Shown piece after piece: positions 1 to 9,223 of a DNA stretch of 64,000 bases. The DNA is taken from positions 103,501 through 167,500 of the forward strand of contig JABLUY010000048.1 in assembly GCA_013306675.1 (NCBI GenBank), given 5' to 3'. Numbering within the stretch: the first letter of the stretch is position 1; each line of letters starts with the position of its first letter. Under the pieces are notes generated by a model that saw only the letters and a list, made by a program, of their open reading frames with translations, had not been told where the DNA came from and ran no database searches. This stretch comes from Thraustochytrium sp. TN22. Its lineage: Eukaryota; Sar; Bigyra; Thraustochytrida; Thraustochytriidae. A program made the translations under genes and the position numbers.

Positions 1-1225
1 GGCTCGGCGCAAGGAAAAGAAGAAGAAGCATCCATCCATGTGCTTGTCTGAGCCAGTCGAGGCCGCTTCTTGCGCACGTGCCTGGACGAGCAAGCCTCAG
101 CGGGCGCCGAGAAATTGCGAGGAGCTCAGCAGGTTCTGTCGCATCGTTCGGCGGTCGGATTTGGCAAGACTTGGCTGGTCGTGGATGGGGACTACTTGGT
201 TGGCGCTCGATCACGAACGCCCCAGCCTCGACTTGGCAGCTCGAACGCGAGTCGCCGATGGCTCGCCATTCGCAGTGGCAACGGCGCACACGCTGCGACG
301 AGATTGTCGGCGTGGGCGACGCACGTTCGCGCTGCTGGCTGTGGGAAAGCGCTGGGTGGGAACCAAGGCGCGTGGTGGCTTGGCTGGCTTAAGCTGACTT
401 GGCTGGCTTGGCTACGCCGCGGCTGCAAGCGACGCCAGCCAAGCGACGACGCGAAAAAGGACGCGAAAAGGGGTGCGAACGCGCTCCGAGCGGATTCTCC
501 GCCACAACAATTCGATGCTTGCGGATACTCCACCGCGCCGAGTCACATCGATCCACATCGACCCACATCGAGGCAAATCGAGTCGATTCGTCGCTTGCGT
601 TCGACTCTCGCGTCGCGAGTGCATTCGACACACCTACGCGGCCAAGGGCTCGAACGCGCGTTGTACGCACGAAGACACTCGGGTCTCGTGACGTCTCGTG
701 GCGTCTCGTGCGTCTCGTCCCCCAGCAAGTCCGCAGTAGCTAAAGCTGTCTGAGACAGTCTGACGCTGCCTTTAGCTCTGCTTCGTCGCACGTGGTCTGC
801 TTCGCTGCGCTTCAACCACTCGCAACATTGGAGTCCGCTCGGAGCGCATTCAAGCACTGCAGCACAGTGAACAGGCACACGCGAATCAGAACGTGAACGC
901 AGGCGGAGCAGGGCGGAGGCGGGCGGAGCAGGGCAAAGTGGGCGAAGCGCGGCGGTCTTCTACCTGCGCTGAGGCCTCACATTCGCGTTCGCAACCTTGC
1001 TCTCGAAATTCGAGCTCGCCAGCTCCGCCCAGCTCTGGACGGCGAGCTTCGGTGTCCTCAAGCGCCCATCTCACGCAAGCACCAGGCGCTCATCTCACTC
1101 TCATAGGCAGTCAAGCGCTCGACTGACATGGGTCTGCAAATCCGAACCAAAGATTACAATGTATCCCGCGGCGGCAGGCCACGAGCTTCGCCTCTCTCCG
1201 CGGCCCGGGCACGTCATGCCAGTGG
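1..1225. other. Intergenic DNA with no recognised gene
   Basis: Several short frames are open here, but none resembles a protein family I know and they overlap one another, as expected in GC-rich DNA. The stretch has short direct repeats, including copies of a 'ggcttggct' motif near 370-410, 'cacatcga' near 545-575 and 'gtctcgtg' near 680-715. It lies downstream of the HIT gene. A gene entering from the left edge cannot be excluded. Confidence 0.5.
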
Positions 1226-1660
1226 TCACGAGTTCGCTAGCAAGGACGCGGCTGCGACGGCCCAAGGCGTGCCGGTGGTATGCGCGAGGCGGCGGTAGGG
1301 CGAGACGAAGGCGCCGACCATGGCGTGCATGTGCAGGTGAGGCTCGCTGTTGAAGGGCCAGCGATGAAACATAAAGGTGCAGCGCTCGGGCTCTGCCGGC
1401 GCGAGTAGCGTCTGCGCGACGTCGAGCATGCGTCGCAGCAGCTGGCGGCCGTCCTCGTCGCGCGCGAGCGCGTGGAGGTCGCGCTGCAGCAGGTGCTCGC
1501 GCGGCATGACGACCAGGTGCTGGTCGCACCGCGCGTGCAGCGAGCGAAAGGCGACCACGGCCTCGTCGGCGAAGAGCAGCGGCTGCGGCGGCCGGCCGCG
1601 GCCGCCTGCCAGCGCGCACAGCCTGCAGGCCGTGCAGGCCGCCGTGGCGGCGGCGCTCAT
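1226..1660 (-). CDS. HIT-family (histidine triad) protein
   Basis: This 144-residue protein has the histidine triad HLHMH at about residues 108-112, followed by a hydrophobic stretch, as in HIT-superfamily nucleotide hydrolases and transferases. Upstream are the family's conserved core strand (FADEAVVAFRS, about 30-40) and the 'HLVVMPREH' strand (about 48-56). Cysteines at 9, 12 and 15 (CTACRLC) could bind zinc, as in some HIT proteins. The start at 1660 was chosen because the frame upstream is low-complexity and runs into the promoter of the divergent neighbour, 263 bp away. HIT proteins hydrolyse nucleoside phosphoramidates, dinucleoside polyphosphates or mRNA cap remnants; the substrate here cannot be told from sequence. 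Confidence 0.8.
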   Translation of the reverse strand: MSAAATAACTACRLCALAGGRGRPPQPLLFADEAVVAFRSLHARCDQHLVVMPREHLLQRDLHALARDEDGRQLLRRMLDVAQTLLAPAEPERCTFMFHRWPFNSEPHLHMHAMVGAFVSPYRRLAHTTGTPWAVAAASLLANS

Positions 1661-1923
1661 CGACGACGCAAGCCTCGTGCCGGCCAGAAGAGGCGAAGAG
1701 GAAGGAGGTTTGTGATTAGTTAGCAGCAGCAGCGCAGTGCGGCGCAGGCGCAGCAGCGTCACCAGGGCGCGCTGACAGACCTGACAGACCCGACGGAGGC
1801 CCGCTGGGCGCGCTCGGCAGCAGAGCGACGCGGCGCGAGGCTCCCGGCCGACCCCACGTGCCGCGCGTGGCCCGCCGGGCCCGTCCGTGGTCTGCGAGCG
1901 AGGTTTGCTCGGCGCCGCGCGAG

Positions 1924-2967
1924 ATGCCAAGCGCGAGCATGACGGTGGGCAAGGCGGCGGCCGCCAAGGCCGCCAAGGCCGGAGTCGGCGCCGGCGGTGC
2001 CCAGACAGCCCGGCCCGTGGTGACGCTGGCGCTGGGCTGGTTCCGGAGCCAGCCCAAGATGGTGGCCAAGTACGCCGGCATGTACGAGCAACACGCGCGT
2101 GTCGTGGGCACGGCGCAGGACACCTTCTCCACGGCGGAACTCGCGCTGCCCACGGCGCGCGCCGCCGGCGTGGACCGCGCGCTCGAGAAGCTCGAGGCAG
2201 CCTGCCAGGTCGCCGCAGAGGCGCATGGTGGCCAGCAGCCGCTCGTCATGGTGCACGCGATGAGCAACGGAGGTGCCCTCGAGCTCGTCGCGCTGCTGCG
2301 CGCGCTGCAGGCGCGCCCGCAGCCCACGTGGGAGCTCTCCGGCGTCGTGCTCGATAGCGCCCCGGGCGAGCTCACGGCGCGCGACTGGCTCGGCGCGCTC
2401 GACCAGAGCAAGTCGCGCGACCTCCAGCTCCTCTTTTACGGCGGTCCGCTCCTTGGCCTCCTCGGCGTCTACTCGGCGGCCGGCGTCTTTGGCGTGCTGG
2501 CCACCTCCATCGGCGGCGCTGCCGCCGTGCTGGCCGGCGAGCGCTTCATCACCGCGCGCCTCCACCGCCGCCTCGTGGACCTCACCGCCGGCCTGCCCAA
2601 GCTCATGCTCTATTCGGCCGAGGACACGCTTATCAGCTTCCGCGCCCTGGAGACCGTCGCCGACCGCATGCGCGCCGCCGGCGACGCCGTGACTCAGCAC
2701 CGCTTCCACGGCTCGCCGCACGTCAGCCATATGCGCATGTTTCCCGATGTCTATCGAGCCCAGGTCTTTGCCTTTCTTGACCAGGTCATCCTGGGCGCCC
2801 ACGCCAAGCCCGCTGCCGCACAGGCGCAGGAAGAAGCTGCAACGCTTAGCACTGCTGCTGCCCAGGAGGTGGCGTCTGCGTCCTCCGGTGGACTAGGCAT
2901 CTTCAAGAAGCGCCAGGCATCCACGGGACAGACGGCGAAGAGCGCCTACGTGGAGGTGGACAAGTAA
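1924..2967 (+). CDS. TMEM53/DUF829-like alpha/beta-hydrolase
   Basis: The 347-residue protein matches the TMEM53 (DUF829) family. It opens with a hydrophobic strand, 'VVTLALGWF', at about residue 32. A nucleophile elbow 'HAMSNGG' places the candidate catalytic serine near residue 114. Further on are 'LMLYSAEDTLI' (acid position) and a late 'GSPHVSHMR' segment holding the likely catalytic histidine. A hydrophobic glycine/alanine-rich stretch near 170-205 may be the membrane or lid segment that named the family. Animal TMEM53 is a nuclear-envelope protein; location here is unknown. ATGs at 1858, 1924 and 1939 are in frame. I chose 1924 because the upstream residues are arginine-rich and not conserved-looking. 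The gene is divergent from the HIT gene. Confidence 0.75.
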   Translation: MPSASMTVGKAAAAKAAKAGVGAGGAQTARPVVTLALGWFRSQPKMVAKYAGMYEQHARVVGTAQDTFSTAELALPTARAAGVDRALEKLEAACQVAAEAHGGQQPLVMVHAMSNGGALELVALLRALQARPQPTWELSGVVLDSAPGELTARDWLGALDQSKSRDLQLLFYGGPLLGLLGVYSAAGVFGVLATSIGGAAAVLAGERFITARLHRRLVDLTAGLPKLMLYSAEDTLISFRALETVADRMRAAGDAVTQHRFHGSPHVSHMRMFPDVYRAQVFAFLDQVILGAHAKPAAAQAQEEAATLSTAAAQEVASASSGGLGIFKKRQASTGQTAKSAYVEVDK

Positions 2968-3043
2968 ACTACGAGGCTCGCGTACTCCTGCGACGTGGCT
3001 GATTGACATGATGATGGACACCGAACTGACAAAACACAGTTTC

Positions 3044-3046
<3 letters not shown>

Positions 3047-3079
<33 letters not shown>
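3047..3079. repeat. (CT)n microsatellite between convergent genes
   Basis: An uninterrupted CT dinucleotide tract lies between the stop of the TMEM53-like gene and the stop of the convergent HAD-like gene. Read on the strand of the HAD-like gene it is a GA tract beginning about 20 nt past that gene's stop codon. Confidence 0.9.
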
Positions 3080-3083
<4 letters not shown>

Positions 3084-3101
3084 TCTTCGCCCCTTCTTCT
3101 C

Positions 3102-3644
3102 TCAGGGCCGTACTCTTCGGCCCTCCTCGAGACCCTCGAGCGCCGGATCCTCCGGTGGCGACTGGTCTGCGCTGGCGCCGAGCGCTGGGATCTTCGATAG
3201 TGACTTGAGCACCGTCGTCCAGTCCTTCGTCAGCACGACCTTGGCGCGCGTGCGCCGGTCCAGGTGCTTTAGTTGCGCCGGCTGCGCGAGAAACCAGAAA
3301 ATACGCGAGACGCCTTCGACCGTCGCTACTGCACGCACCACCTTGACCGAGTCGTCCAAGAACCAGTCGAGGTCGAGCATGCTCGCGACCTCAGCCTTGG
3401 CCTCGTACGTCCTTGTGAAGAGGAGGTTCTCGCGGGACATGCACGTGCGCTCAAAGAAGCTCGCTTGCTCGAGCCACTCGCGGATGCGCTTCTCCATCTC
3501 GGGCCCTGCCTTCGAGACGATGAAGACATTTGTTGGTCCGAGCTTGCCCACCATGTGCCGCATCGCATCCACCGCCAAACGCTTTGGCTCCGGGTCGTCG
3601 TCCACGCCGATCACATGCCCGAAGTCCACGCCCACGCGCATCAT
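3102..3644 (-). CDS. HAD-superfamily-like protein
   Basis: The 180-residue protein has a HAD-like fold signature. Motif I is 'VGVDFGHVIG' with Asp7. A strand ending 'FIVSKAG' (about 41-47) fits motif II/III placement, and 'DWFLDDSVKVV' (about 94-104) carries the acidic pair of motif IV. In motif I the usual second aspartate (DxD) is replaced: the sequence reads D-F-G-H, so general acid chemistry may be lost or altered. The C-terminus is charged and probably disordered. ATGs at codons 1 and 2 are equivalent starts. It could be a nucleotidase-like phosphatase or a non-catalytic member. It is convergent with the TMEM53-like gene. Confidence 0.6.
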   Translation of the reverse strand: MMRVGVDFGHVIGVDDDPEPKRLAVDAMRHMVGKLGPTNVFIVSKAGPEMEKRIREWLEQASFFERTCMSRENLLFTRTYEAKAEVASMLDLDWFLDDSVKVVRAVATVEGVSRIFWFLAQPAQLKHLDRRTRAKVVLTKDWTTVLKSLSKIPALGASADQSPPEDPALEGLEEGRRVRP

Positions 3645-5003
3645 GCTCGCCCGGCGGCCAGCGAAGTTTGCAGCCTCTCGACGGCGGCGTAACCCTGGCG
3701 CATTTCATCTTGCTCACAACCCTGTCAACAGTCAAGTTGAACTTGTTCCTCGCCCTCTCTTGACGCGTGCTGCGCGCGTACGGCCCGCGTCCCATTTGCG
3801 TGCCTCAAATGTGCGGCCCGGCCGAACAGCTGTCAGATGAACTGATGAAGGCTGAGGTTCCGCGGCGCTAGCGGCGGTAACCTCAGGAGCGGGCTGTGAA
3901 ATGAGCTGGCTGGAGTTTTTCACTCCTCATCAAGCCAGCCAGGTGGCAAGCTTAGCTGGCTGGCTGTCGCAGCGCTGTCTGTCGAGGCCCCCAGCTCATC
4001 ACGCGCAGCCCGCTAGCTTCTTCACCTTCTTGAAGACTCGCAGCCGTTCGCCGGCAGCCTGCCAGTTGCTGCCAGCGCGCGCGCGCGCTCAGCACGAGCC
4101 GACAGACGTACCGGCAGAGGTTCCGCTGCTTCTGGCCGCCGCCTCGCCGCCTCACCTCACCACACCAGCGGCACCGCCGCGGCGTCGATCATCCAGCCAG
4201 AGAAGTTCGCCACCAATCGAGCCTCACGTTTCGCCCAGACTTCGCCTGGCTCAGGCTCTGGCTCAGGCAGGCAAGCGCCTCTCGCAGGATCGTCTCATTT
4301 GCGAGCCTGACTGCAGCTGAGCCTGCGACAGAGCTCGCCGACTCCGAGCCCGCCGCGCCGGACCCGGGGTCCCGGACCCTTCCGTCCACCGTCGCCACCA
4401 GGAGGCGCAACGTGCACAGCAGCGTAGACTCCCCTACTGCCGACGATGATGACGCGATCGTGTGACGCCTCGCGCTCCTGGCAGCTCGCCCGCGCATGAT
4501 GCTCGAGGCCAGCGCGCCGGGCCGCCCCAGGCTGCCGCCCTGGCGCTGCGCTGCTGCCGGGGCCCCGCGCCGCGCGCCCGGCCAGGCCGCGCGGCCTGTC
4601 GGCGCTGCCGGCGGCGGTCACGGCAGGCTCGCTGGCCGCGGCTTTGGAAATTTGAATTCGCCAGGGGGCGTGCCGCCCGCGCGCGCGGCTGCGTGGCCCG
4701 CGCGGCGCGGCGCGGCGGCGCGGCGCGGGGAGAGACCTCGACCTCCACCTCACCCGCGCGGGCTTCCCGCTCCGGGCGGCCCGCCCGCCGCTCGGCTCGC
4801 CTGCGCTCAGCTCGTCATCTGGTCTGCTGTCTGCCTGATTCCGAGGCTGCGCTTGTGCGCCGCGCGCGCGGCGGCGCGGCGCGCAAGTGGCGAGTTTCGG
4901 GCGCAAGTGGGGCATTCCCCGACCGCCACTTGCGGCGGCCGTCTGCGCCGACTTGCGCTGCGCCGCCGCCGCTGCGCTGCCAGCTTGGTCCGGAGCAGCG
5001 CGC

Positions 5004-5026
5004 GAGAGAGAGAGAGAGAGAGAGAG
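5004..5026. repeat. (GA)n microsatellite in the squalene synthase leader
   Basis: A pure GA dinucleotide run about 560 nt upstream of the squalene synthase start, in the sense orientation of that gene. Confidence 0.9.
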
Positions 5027-5276
5027 CACGCGACGAATTCAAATCAAATAGCGCGGGCGGAGGCCGGAGCGCGCGCGGCGGACGGGCGGCGGCGGCGGCG
5101 GCGGCGCGCGCGCGGACTCGGGGCGCGGCAGCGCGAGGCGGAGCGGCGCTGGCCGGCAGCCAGCGAGCGCCAGGGCCTGCGATCAGCGCGGCCAAGGCTC
5201 CGCTCCCCGGCCTGTTTGCGCGCAGCGCAATCGCAGTTGCGCCAGCGGGGCAGCTAGCTAGCTGCTAAGCAGCGCC

Positions 5277-5296
5277 GCAGGCAGGCAGGCAGGCAG
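5277..5296. repeat. (GCAG)n tetranucleotide array
   Basis: Five consecutive GCAG units lie about 290 nt upstream of the squalene synthase ATG. Similar arrays sit in the leader of the secreted repeat protein (26147-26182) and, on the opposite strand, in the Dad1 intron upstream of Tubby (13358-13381). Confidence 0.85.
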
Positions 5297-5583
5297 CGAG
5301 CGAGCGACGCGGCCGGCACGCCGCGCGCGCGGCGGGTCGCCTCGCGAGCCATCCCGAGCGCCCGCTCCGCGCTCGCGCACGTGCGCCAGCCAGCCAGCCG
5401 GCCAGCCCGCGAAGCGAGCGAGCTAGCTAACTCGCACGGCAGGTCAGCGGCGCGGCGCGTGCGGACGACAGCCCGGACGTGCGTCGGTTGCTGGCGAGCT
5501 AGCGCGCTGGCCTCGAGCGGAGGGAGGGGCAGGGAAGAGCAGCGAGGCGCGGTAAACCAAGCCAAGGCAGAGGGCAGGGCAGG

Positions 5584-7140
5584 ATGTTGTCCACGCTGAC
5601 GTTTGGCCTGGAGGTGCTCATCTGCTTCGTGCTGGTGGACTTCGTGGTGGCGTCGCAGTGGGGCTCGCTCATCGCGGCCTTCGGCGCCTTCCTCTTCGTC
5701 TTGTCGCAGCTGGATGTCTTGACCACCTCGCGCAAGACGCAAAAGCAGGGCGGCTACGGCCAAATTCGCGAGATCAAGCACCCACTCATGGAGATGCTGC
5801 GCATCTCGGAGCTGTACGCCATCTTCCGCTACAAGACGGGCGCCTTCTCGCGGCCGTCGTACCTGGGCGCCGGCCTGGAGTCGATGGACCTGGACCGCGC
5901 GCACCTGGAGTTCTGCTCCGAGAAGCTCAAGCAGGTGAGCCGGTCCTTTGCCACCGTCATCACCTTCTTGCCCAACACCCCGGAGAAGCCCGTGCGCCTC
6001 GCTGTGGGCATCTTCTACATCGTGCTGCGCGCACTGGACACCGTCGAGGACGACATGGACCTCTCGCACTTTGACTCGTACGTGCTGGACGAGGACAAGC
6101 GCGACGTGGGCGACGCGCGCCTCTGCGCCAAGCAGCGCCTGCTGCGTCAGTTCGCTGACCGCATCCGCGACGTCAACGCCGGCAACGGTGACCGCCACCA
6201 GGAGCTCGTTGGCTTTGGCGAGGGCCACGAGCGCGAGCTCATCGAGAACATGGACGCCGTCTACTATGGCGTCAAGATCCTGCCGCCCAGCCTGCAGCAG
6301 GTCGTCCTTGACGTCACCGAGGAGATGGCCGTCGGCATGTCCGACTACGCCTCGCGCGACATGAAGGACGGCACCGACGACGAGAAGGACTTCGAGAGCT
6401 ACTGCCACTACGTGGCCGGCACCGTCGGCGACGGCCTCACGCGCATCTTTGCCGCCTGCGACTACGTGCCGCCCGAGCTTGTGCAGCGCAGGGATCTCTG
6501 GGACGCCATGGGCTCCTTCTTGCAGCGCACCAACATCTTCCGCGACTACCTCGAGGACCTCGTGGACGGCCGCGCCTGGTGGCCGCGCTCCGTGTGGGAG
6601 CGCTACGTCCCAGATCCGCCCGCGGGCGCTGCCTCGCAGACCAAGTCGCTCGCGCGCCTCGCCGACGCCGTCTCCATCGAGGCCGGCCGCAGCACTTCCT
6701 GTCTCAACCACCTCATCGCCGATGCCCTCGAGCTCGGCACGGCGTGCCTCCAGTACCTCGAGTACTTTGACGACGCCGACGTGCTCTCCTTCTGCGCGCT
6801 TCCGCAGGTCATGGCCATCGCCACTCTCGACGCCTGCTTCGACAACCAAAAGGTCTTCCAGGGCGTCGTCAAGATCCGCAAGGGCCAGGCCGCCCGCATC
6901 ATGCTTGACCTCAGCCCTATGGAGCATCCCAACGTCAAGGACCTTCAGCGCAATTACCTCGCCTGGTTCGCCTCCTGCACGCGCAACATCCAGGCCAAGG
7001 CCCGCAAGGCCTCTCTGCGCGACCCCCAGGCGCAGCGCACCGACCACGTCTGCGGCAAGCTGCTCAAGGTCATTGACGCCAAGCTCCTCTGCCTCCAGGA
7101 GTCGGGCCGTCCCCTTGGCCGTGGCGCCCGCACCGACTGA
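5584..7140 (+). CDS. SQS: Squalene synthase (farnesyl-diphosphate farnesyltransferase)
   Basis: The enzyme condenses two farnesyl diphosphates to presqualene diphosphate and reduces it with NADPH to squalene, the first committed sterol step. The first aspartate-rich motif DTVEDD is at residues 152-157 and the second, NIFRDYLED, at about 317-325. The conserved YCHYVAG is at 273-279, and 'VSRSFATVI' near 118-126 is also typical. The protein has 518 residues, longer than the usual 400-470. Its membrane anchor appears to be N-terminal: residues about 8-43 are strongly hydrophobic, whereas the C-terminus is polar and lacks the C-terminal transmembrane helix normal for fungal, plant and animal enzymes. 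The start at 5584 opens the reading frame and includes this anchor. An 83-bp tandem duplication begins at the stop codon. Confidence 0.95.
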   Translation: MLSTLTFGLEVLICFVLVDFVVASQWGSLIAAFGAFLFVLSQLDVLTTSRKTQKQGGYGQIREIKHPLMEMLRISELYAIFRYKTGAFSRPSYLGAGLESMDLDRAHLEFCSEKLKQVSRSFATVITFLPNTPEKPVRLAVGIFYIVLRALDTVEDDMDLSHFDSYVLDEDKRDVGDARLCAKQRLLRQFADRIRDVNAGNGDRHQELVGFGEGHERELIENMDAVYYGVKILPPSLQQVVLDVTEEMAVGMSDYASRDMKDGTDDEKDFESYCHYVAGTVGDGLTRIFAACDYVPPELVQRRDLWDAMGSFLQRTNIFRDYLEDLVDGRAWWPRSVWERYVPDPPAGAASQTKSLARLADAVSIEAGRSTSCLNHLIADALELGTACLQYLEYFDDADVLSFCALPQVMAIATLDACFDNQKVFQGVVKIRKGQAARIMLDLSPMEHPNVKDLQRNYLAWFASCTRNIQAKARKASLRDPQAQRTDHVCGKLLKVIDAKLLCLQESGRPLGRGARTD

Positions 7141-7302
7141 TCAATCTCCCACCCACCGTGACGTTGTCGAGTAACACACCCAAATGCAATATTCAACGAT
7201 GAGATCATGCGACATCCCTATGATCAATCTCCCTCCCACCGTGACGTTGTTGAGTAACACACCCAATTGCAATATTCAACGATGAGATCATGCGACATCC
7301 CT
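7138..7302. repeat. 83-bp tandem duplication starting at the squalene synthase stop codon
   Basis: Two near-identical units, 7138-7220 and 7221-7302, each begin with TGATCAATCTCCC. The first TGA is the squalene synthase stop. They differ at only a few positions (for example 'acccaaatgc' versus 'acccaattgc'). The duplication lies in the 3' flank and does not change the protein. Confidence 0.95.
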
Positions 7303-7396
7303 GAGCGTAATTTGCGTTGACATTCATTCACTTGACAGGGATGCGGATGACCGAGGACGCCGCCCTTTCTACGTTCTTTTGGGATGAGCACGGCTT

Positions 7397-7566
7397 GGGC
7401 ACAGGCCGCGGTGACGCGCCTGCGTAAGGCTTTGCCAACAAAAGAAATGAAAGAAGGAACTTGAAGAGAGTGCATTTGAAAGGGCACAGGGCGCAGTGAC
7501 ACGCCTGCGCAAAGCTTTGCCAAACAAAGAAACCAAAAAAGAACTTGAAGAGAGTGCGTTTTGACA
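7397..7566. repeat. 85-bp imperfect tandem duplication downstream of the AGC kinase
   Basis: Two diverged units start at 7397 and 7482, both with GGGCACAGG. They share 'cgcctgcg', 'tttgcc' and 'gaacttgaagagagtgc' blocks in the same order. The array ends next to the kinase stop codon at 7574, so it is probably in the 3' untranslated region of that minus-strand gene. It is unrelated in sequence to the 83-bp repeat beside it. Confidence 0.9.
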
Positions 7567-7573
7567 GTCTTAC

Positions 7574-9223
7574 TTACATGGCGCCTGGCGAGGCGCTCCG
7601 AGGCACGGGGACAACCTCGTCCCACTCCTGAAACGCATCCTCAATGGCCACCTGGACATCCTGCGCGGTGTGCGTCGGGTAACGCGGGCTGTCGCGGCCC
7701 AAGAGCATGCGCACGTCCATATGCGTGACGCTCGTGTCAAAGTGCTCCAGGCCGCTCGCGAAGCGAGAGCCAAAGGTCGGCTTGACGGTGGACTCGATCG
7801 GGATGGGCGGCGCATAGCCACGGGCGCGCAAGCGCGCCCAGTCGATCGAGGCAAAGAACGGGTGTGCGTACAGGTCGCTGGGGCCCTCACAGCCGAGGCG
7901 GCGGCCCGGGTTGCGCCGCAGCAGCGACAGAACGAGGCTGCGCACCGTCGCGGAGAGGTGCAGGTGCGAGGGAAAGTAGACGCGCTCCGAGCTGAGGATG
8001 CGCCGAAAGGTGAGCGCCTCGTTCACGTGCTGAAAGGGCGTCTCGCCAACCAGCATGTCGTACATCATGATGCCGAAGCTCCACCAGTCCACAATCGTGC
8101 CGTACTCGCGCACCGGGCTGCGCCAGCGCTGCGAGCGGTGGCACAAGATCATCTCCGGCGCCATGTACGCCACGCTGCCGCACACCGTACGCGCGCCGCT
8201 AAAGGTGTCCACGCCCATGCGCGAGAGCCCAAAGTCCGCCAGGAGTACGTGCCCCGAGGCGTCCAGCAGCATGTTCTCACACTTGAGGTCGCGGTACGCA
8301 ACGCGACGCGAGTGCAGGAATGCCAGGGCGTCCAGAGCCTGCGCCGCGTACAGTCGCGTCGTCTGCTCCGAGAAACGACCGGCGCGCTCCAGGTGCAGAT
8401 ACACCTCGCCACCGGGACAAAACTCGCTCACCAGGCACACCTGCGACCGCGTCTGGAAAGCCGCCTGCAGCCGCAAAATGAACGGGTGGTCGCCGCAGTC
8501 CACCATGATTTGCTTCTCCGTCAGCGTGTGCACGATCTGACCGCGCTGGTACAGCGACATCTTATCCAGCACCTTGATGGCCACCAGCTCGCCGTCGCTA
8601 GCCTGGGCTGGCTCCGCCGCCGGGCTGGCCGCCTTGTCCGTCGTTGTCGTCGTCGTCGCTGTCGTCGCTGTCGTTGTCGCCGTCGCCTTGCGCCGCCCGA
8701 TATACACCTGGCCAAAGGACCCGCGGCCCAGCATGCACGCCACCTCAAACGCCCCGAGGTCAACCGTGCTTGCGGGGCTACGGTCCCAGAGCCGCGTGGG
8801 CTGCCCGTGCACCGCATAGCGACGCGAGCTCAGGCGATCGCCGACTCCCTGCACCGCGACGCCCAGCGACCGCAGCGCCCATATGCAGCCGTGCGCACCT
8901 GCGGCCGCCCATGCGCGCGCCTTGTCCGCCGCCGCGCCTCCCGCCTGCGCCGCCGGCCTGCGCCGCTTGCGCAGCGCCGCATTCTGCTGCTGCTGCCGCG
9001 CCAGCTGCTGCTGCTGCCGCTTGCGCTCGCGCGCGTCCAGCTCCCGCATGGCCTCATACCCGCGCACGCGGCCCCCCTTCTGCGCACCGCGCATCTCGCC
9101 CAGGTTCCCCGCTGTCTCCTCCGCGCTCTCCGCTTGCATTCGCGCACTGCCGTCGCTCGCGAGCTGCTGCAGCGCCGCGGAGCGCCAGCCGTGGCCGTGC
9201 GCCGGCGCCTGCATGCCCGCCAT
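7574..9223 (-). CDS. AGC-family serine/threonine protein kinase
   Basis: The 549-residue reading has a complete kinase domain. Motifs are the glycine loop GRGSFGQVYIG (about 163), 'VAIKVLDK' (lysine), YRDLKCEN (AGC-type catalytic loop), DFG, 'CGSVAYMAPE' and 'DWWSFGIMMYDMLVGETPF'. After the catalytic core comes an AGC C-tail ending in FQEWDE at about 531-536. That fits a hydrophobic motif with an acidic residue in place of the phosphorylatable Ser/Thr, so PDK1 docking may be constitutive. A Thr-rich repeat sits between the glycine loop and the lysine. The N-terminal region has a Lys/Arg/Gln-rich coiled segment. I chose the ATG at 9223; the frame is open back to 9694, but that part is Arg/Ala-rich. 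The S6K/RSK/PKA-like group is likely; orthology is undetermined. Confidence 0.85.
   Translation of the reverse strand: MAGMQAPAHGHGWRSAALQQLASDGSARMQAESAEETAGNLGEMRGAQKGGRVRGYEAMRELDARERKRQQQQLARQQQQNAALRKRRRPAAQAGGAAADKARAWAAAGAHGCIWALRSLGVAVQGVGDRLSSRRYAVHGQPTRLWDRSPASTVDLGAFEVACMLGRGSFGQVYIGRRKATATTTATTATTTTTTDKAASPAAEPAQASDGELVAIKVLDKMSLYQRGQIVHTLTEKQIMVDCGDHPFILRLQAAFQTRSQVCLVSEFCPGGEVYLHLERAGRFSEQTTRLYAAQALDALAFLHSRRVAYRDLKCENMLLDASGHVLLADFGLSRMGVDTFSGARTVCGSVAYMAPEMILCHRSQRWRSPVREYGTIVDWWSFGIMMYDMLVGETPFQHVNEALTFRRILSSERVYFPSHLHLSATVRSLVLSLLRRNPGRRLGCEGPSDLYAHPFFASIDWARLRARGYAPPIPIESTVKPTFGSRFASGLEHFDTSVTHMDVRMLLGRDSPRYPTHTAQDVQVAIEDAFQEWDEVVPVPRSASPGAM

Larger units (their letters stand above)
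3645..5583. other. Long divergent intergenic region with GC-rich leader
   Basis: About 1.9 kb separates the HAD-like gene from squalene synthase. Open frames here are arginine/alanine-rich and match no family. The right half is extremely GC-rich and contains a GA tract (5004-5026), a GCAG tetranucleotide array (5277-5296) and GCTAGC-type palindromes near 5251-5265 and 5424-5430. It probably holds two promoters and the squalene synthase 5' leader. A non-coding 5' exon is possible but I could not define splice sites. Confidence 0.5.

Noticed and set aside
4295-5268. Arg/Ala-rich frames upstream of squalene synthase
   Set aside because: Overlapping frames on both strands with low-complexity composition and no domain; treated as GC-rich leader.
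5254-7047. A 597-residue open frame antisense to squalene synthase
   Set aside because: No recognisable domain, and the plus strand has all squalene synthase motifs.
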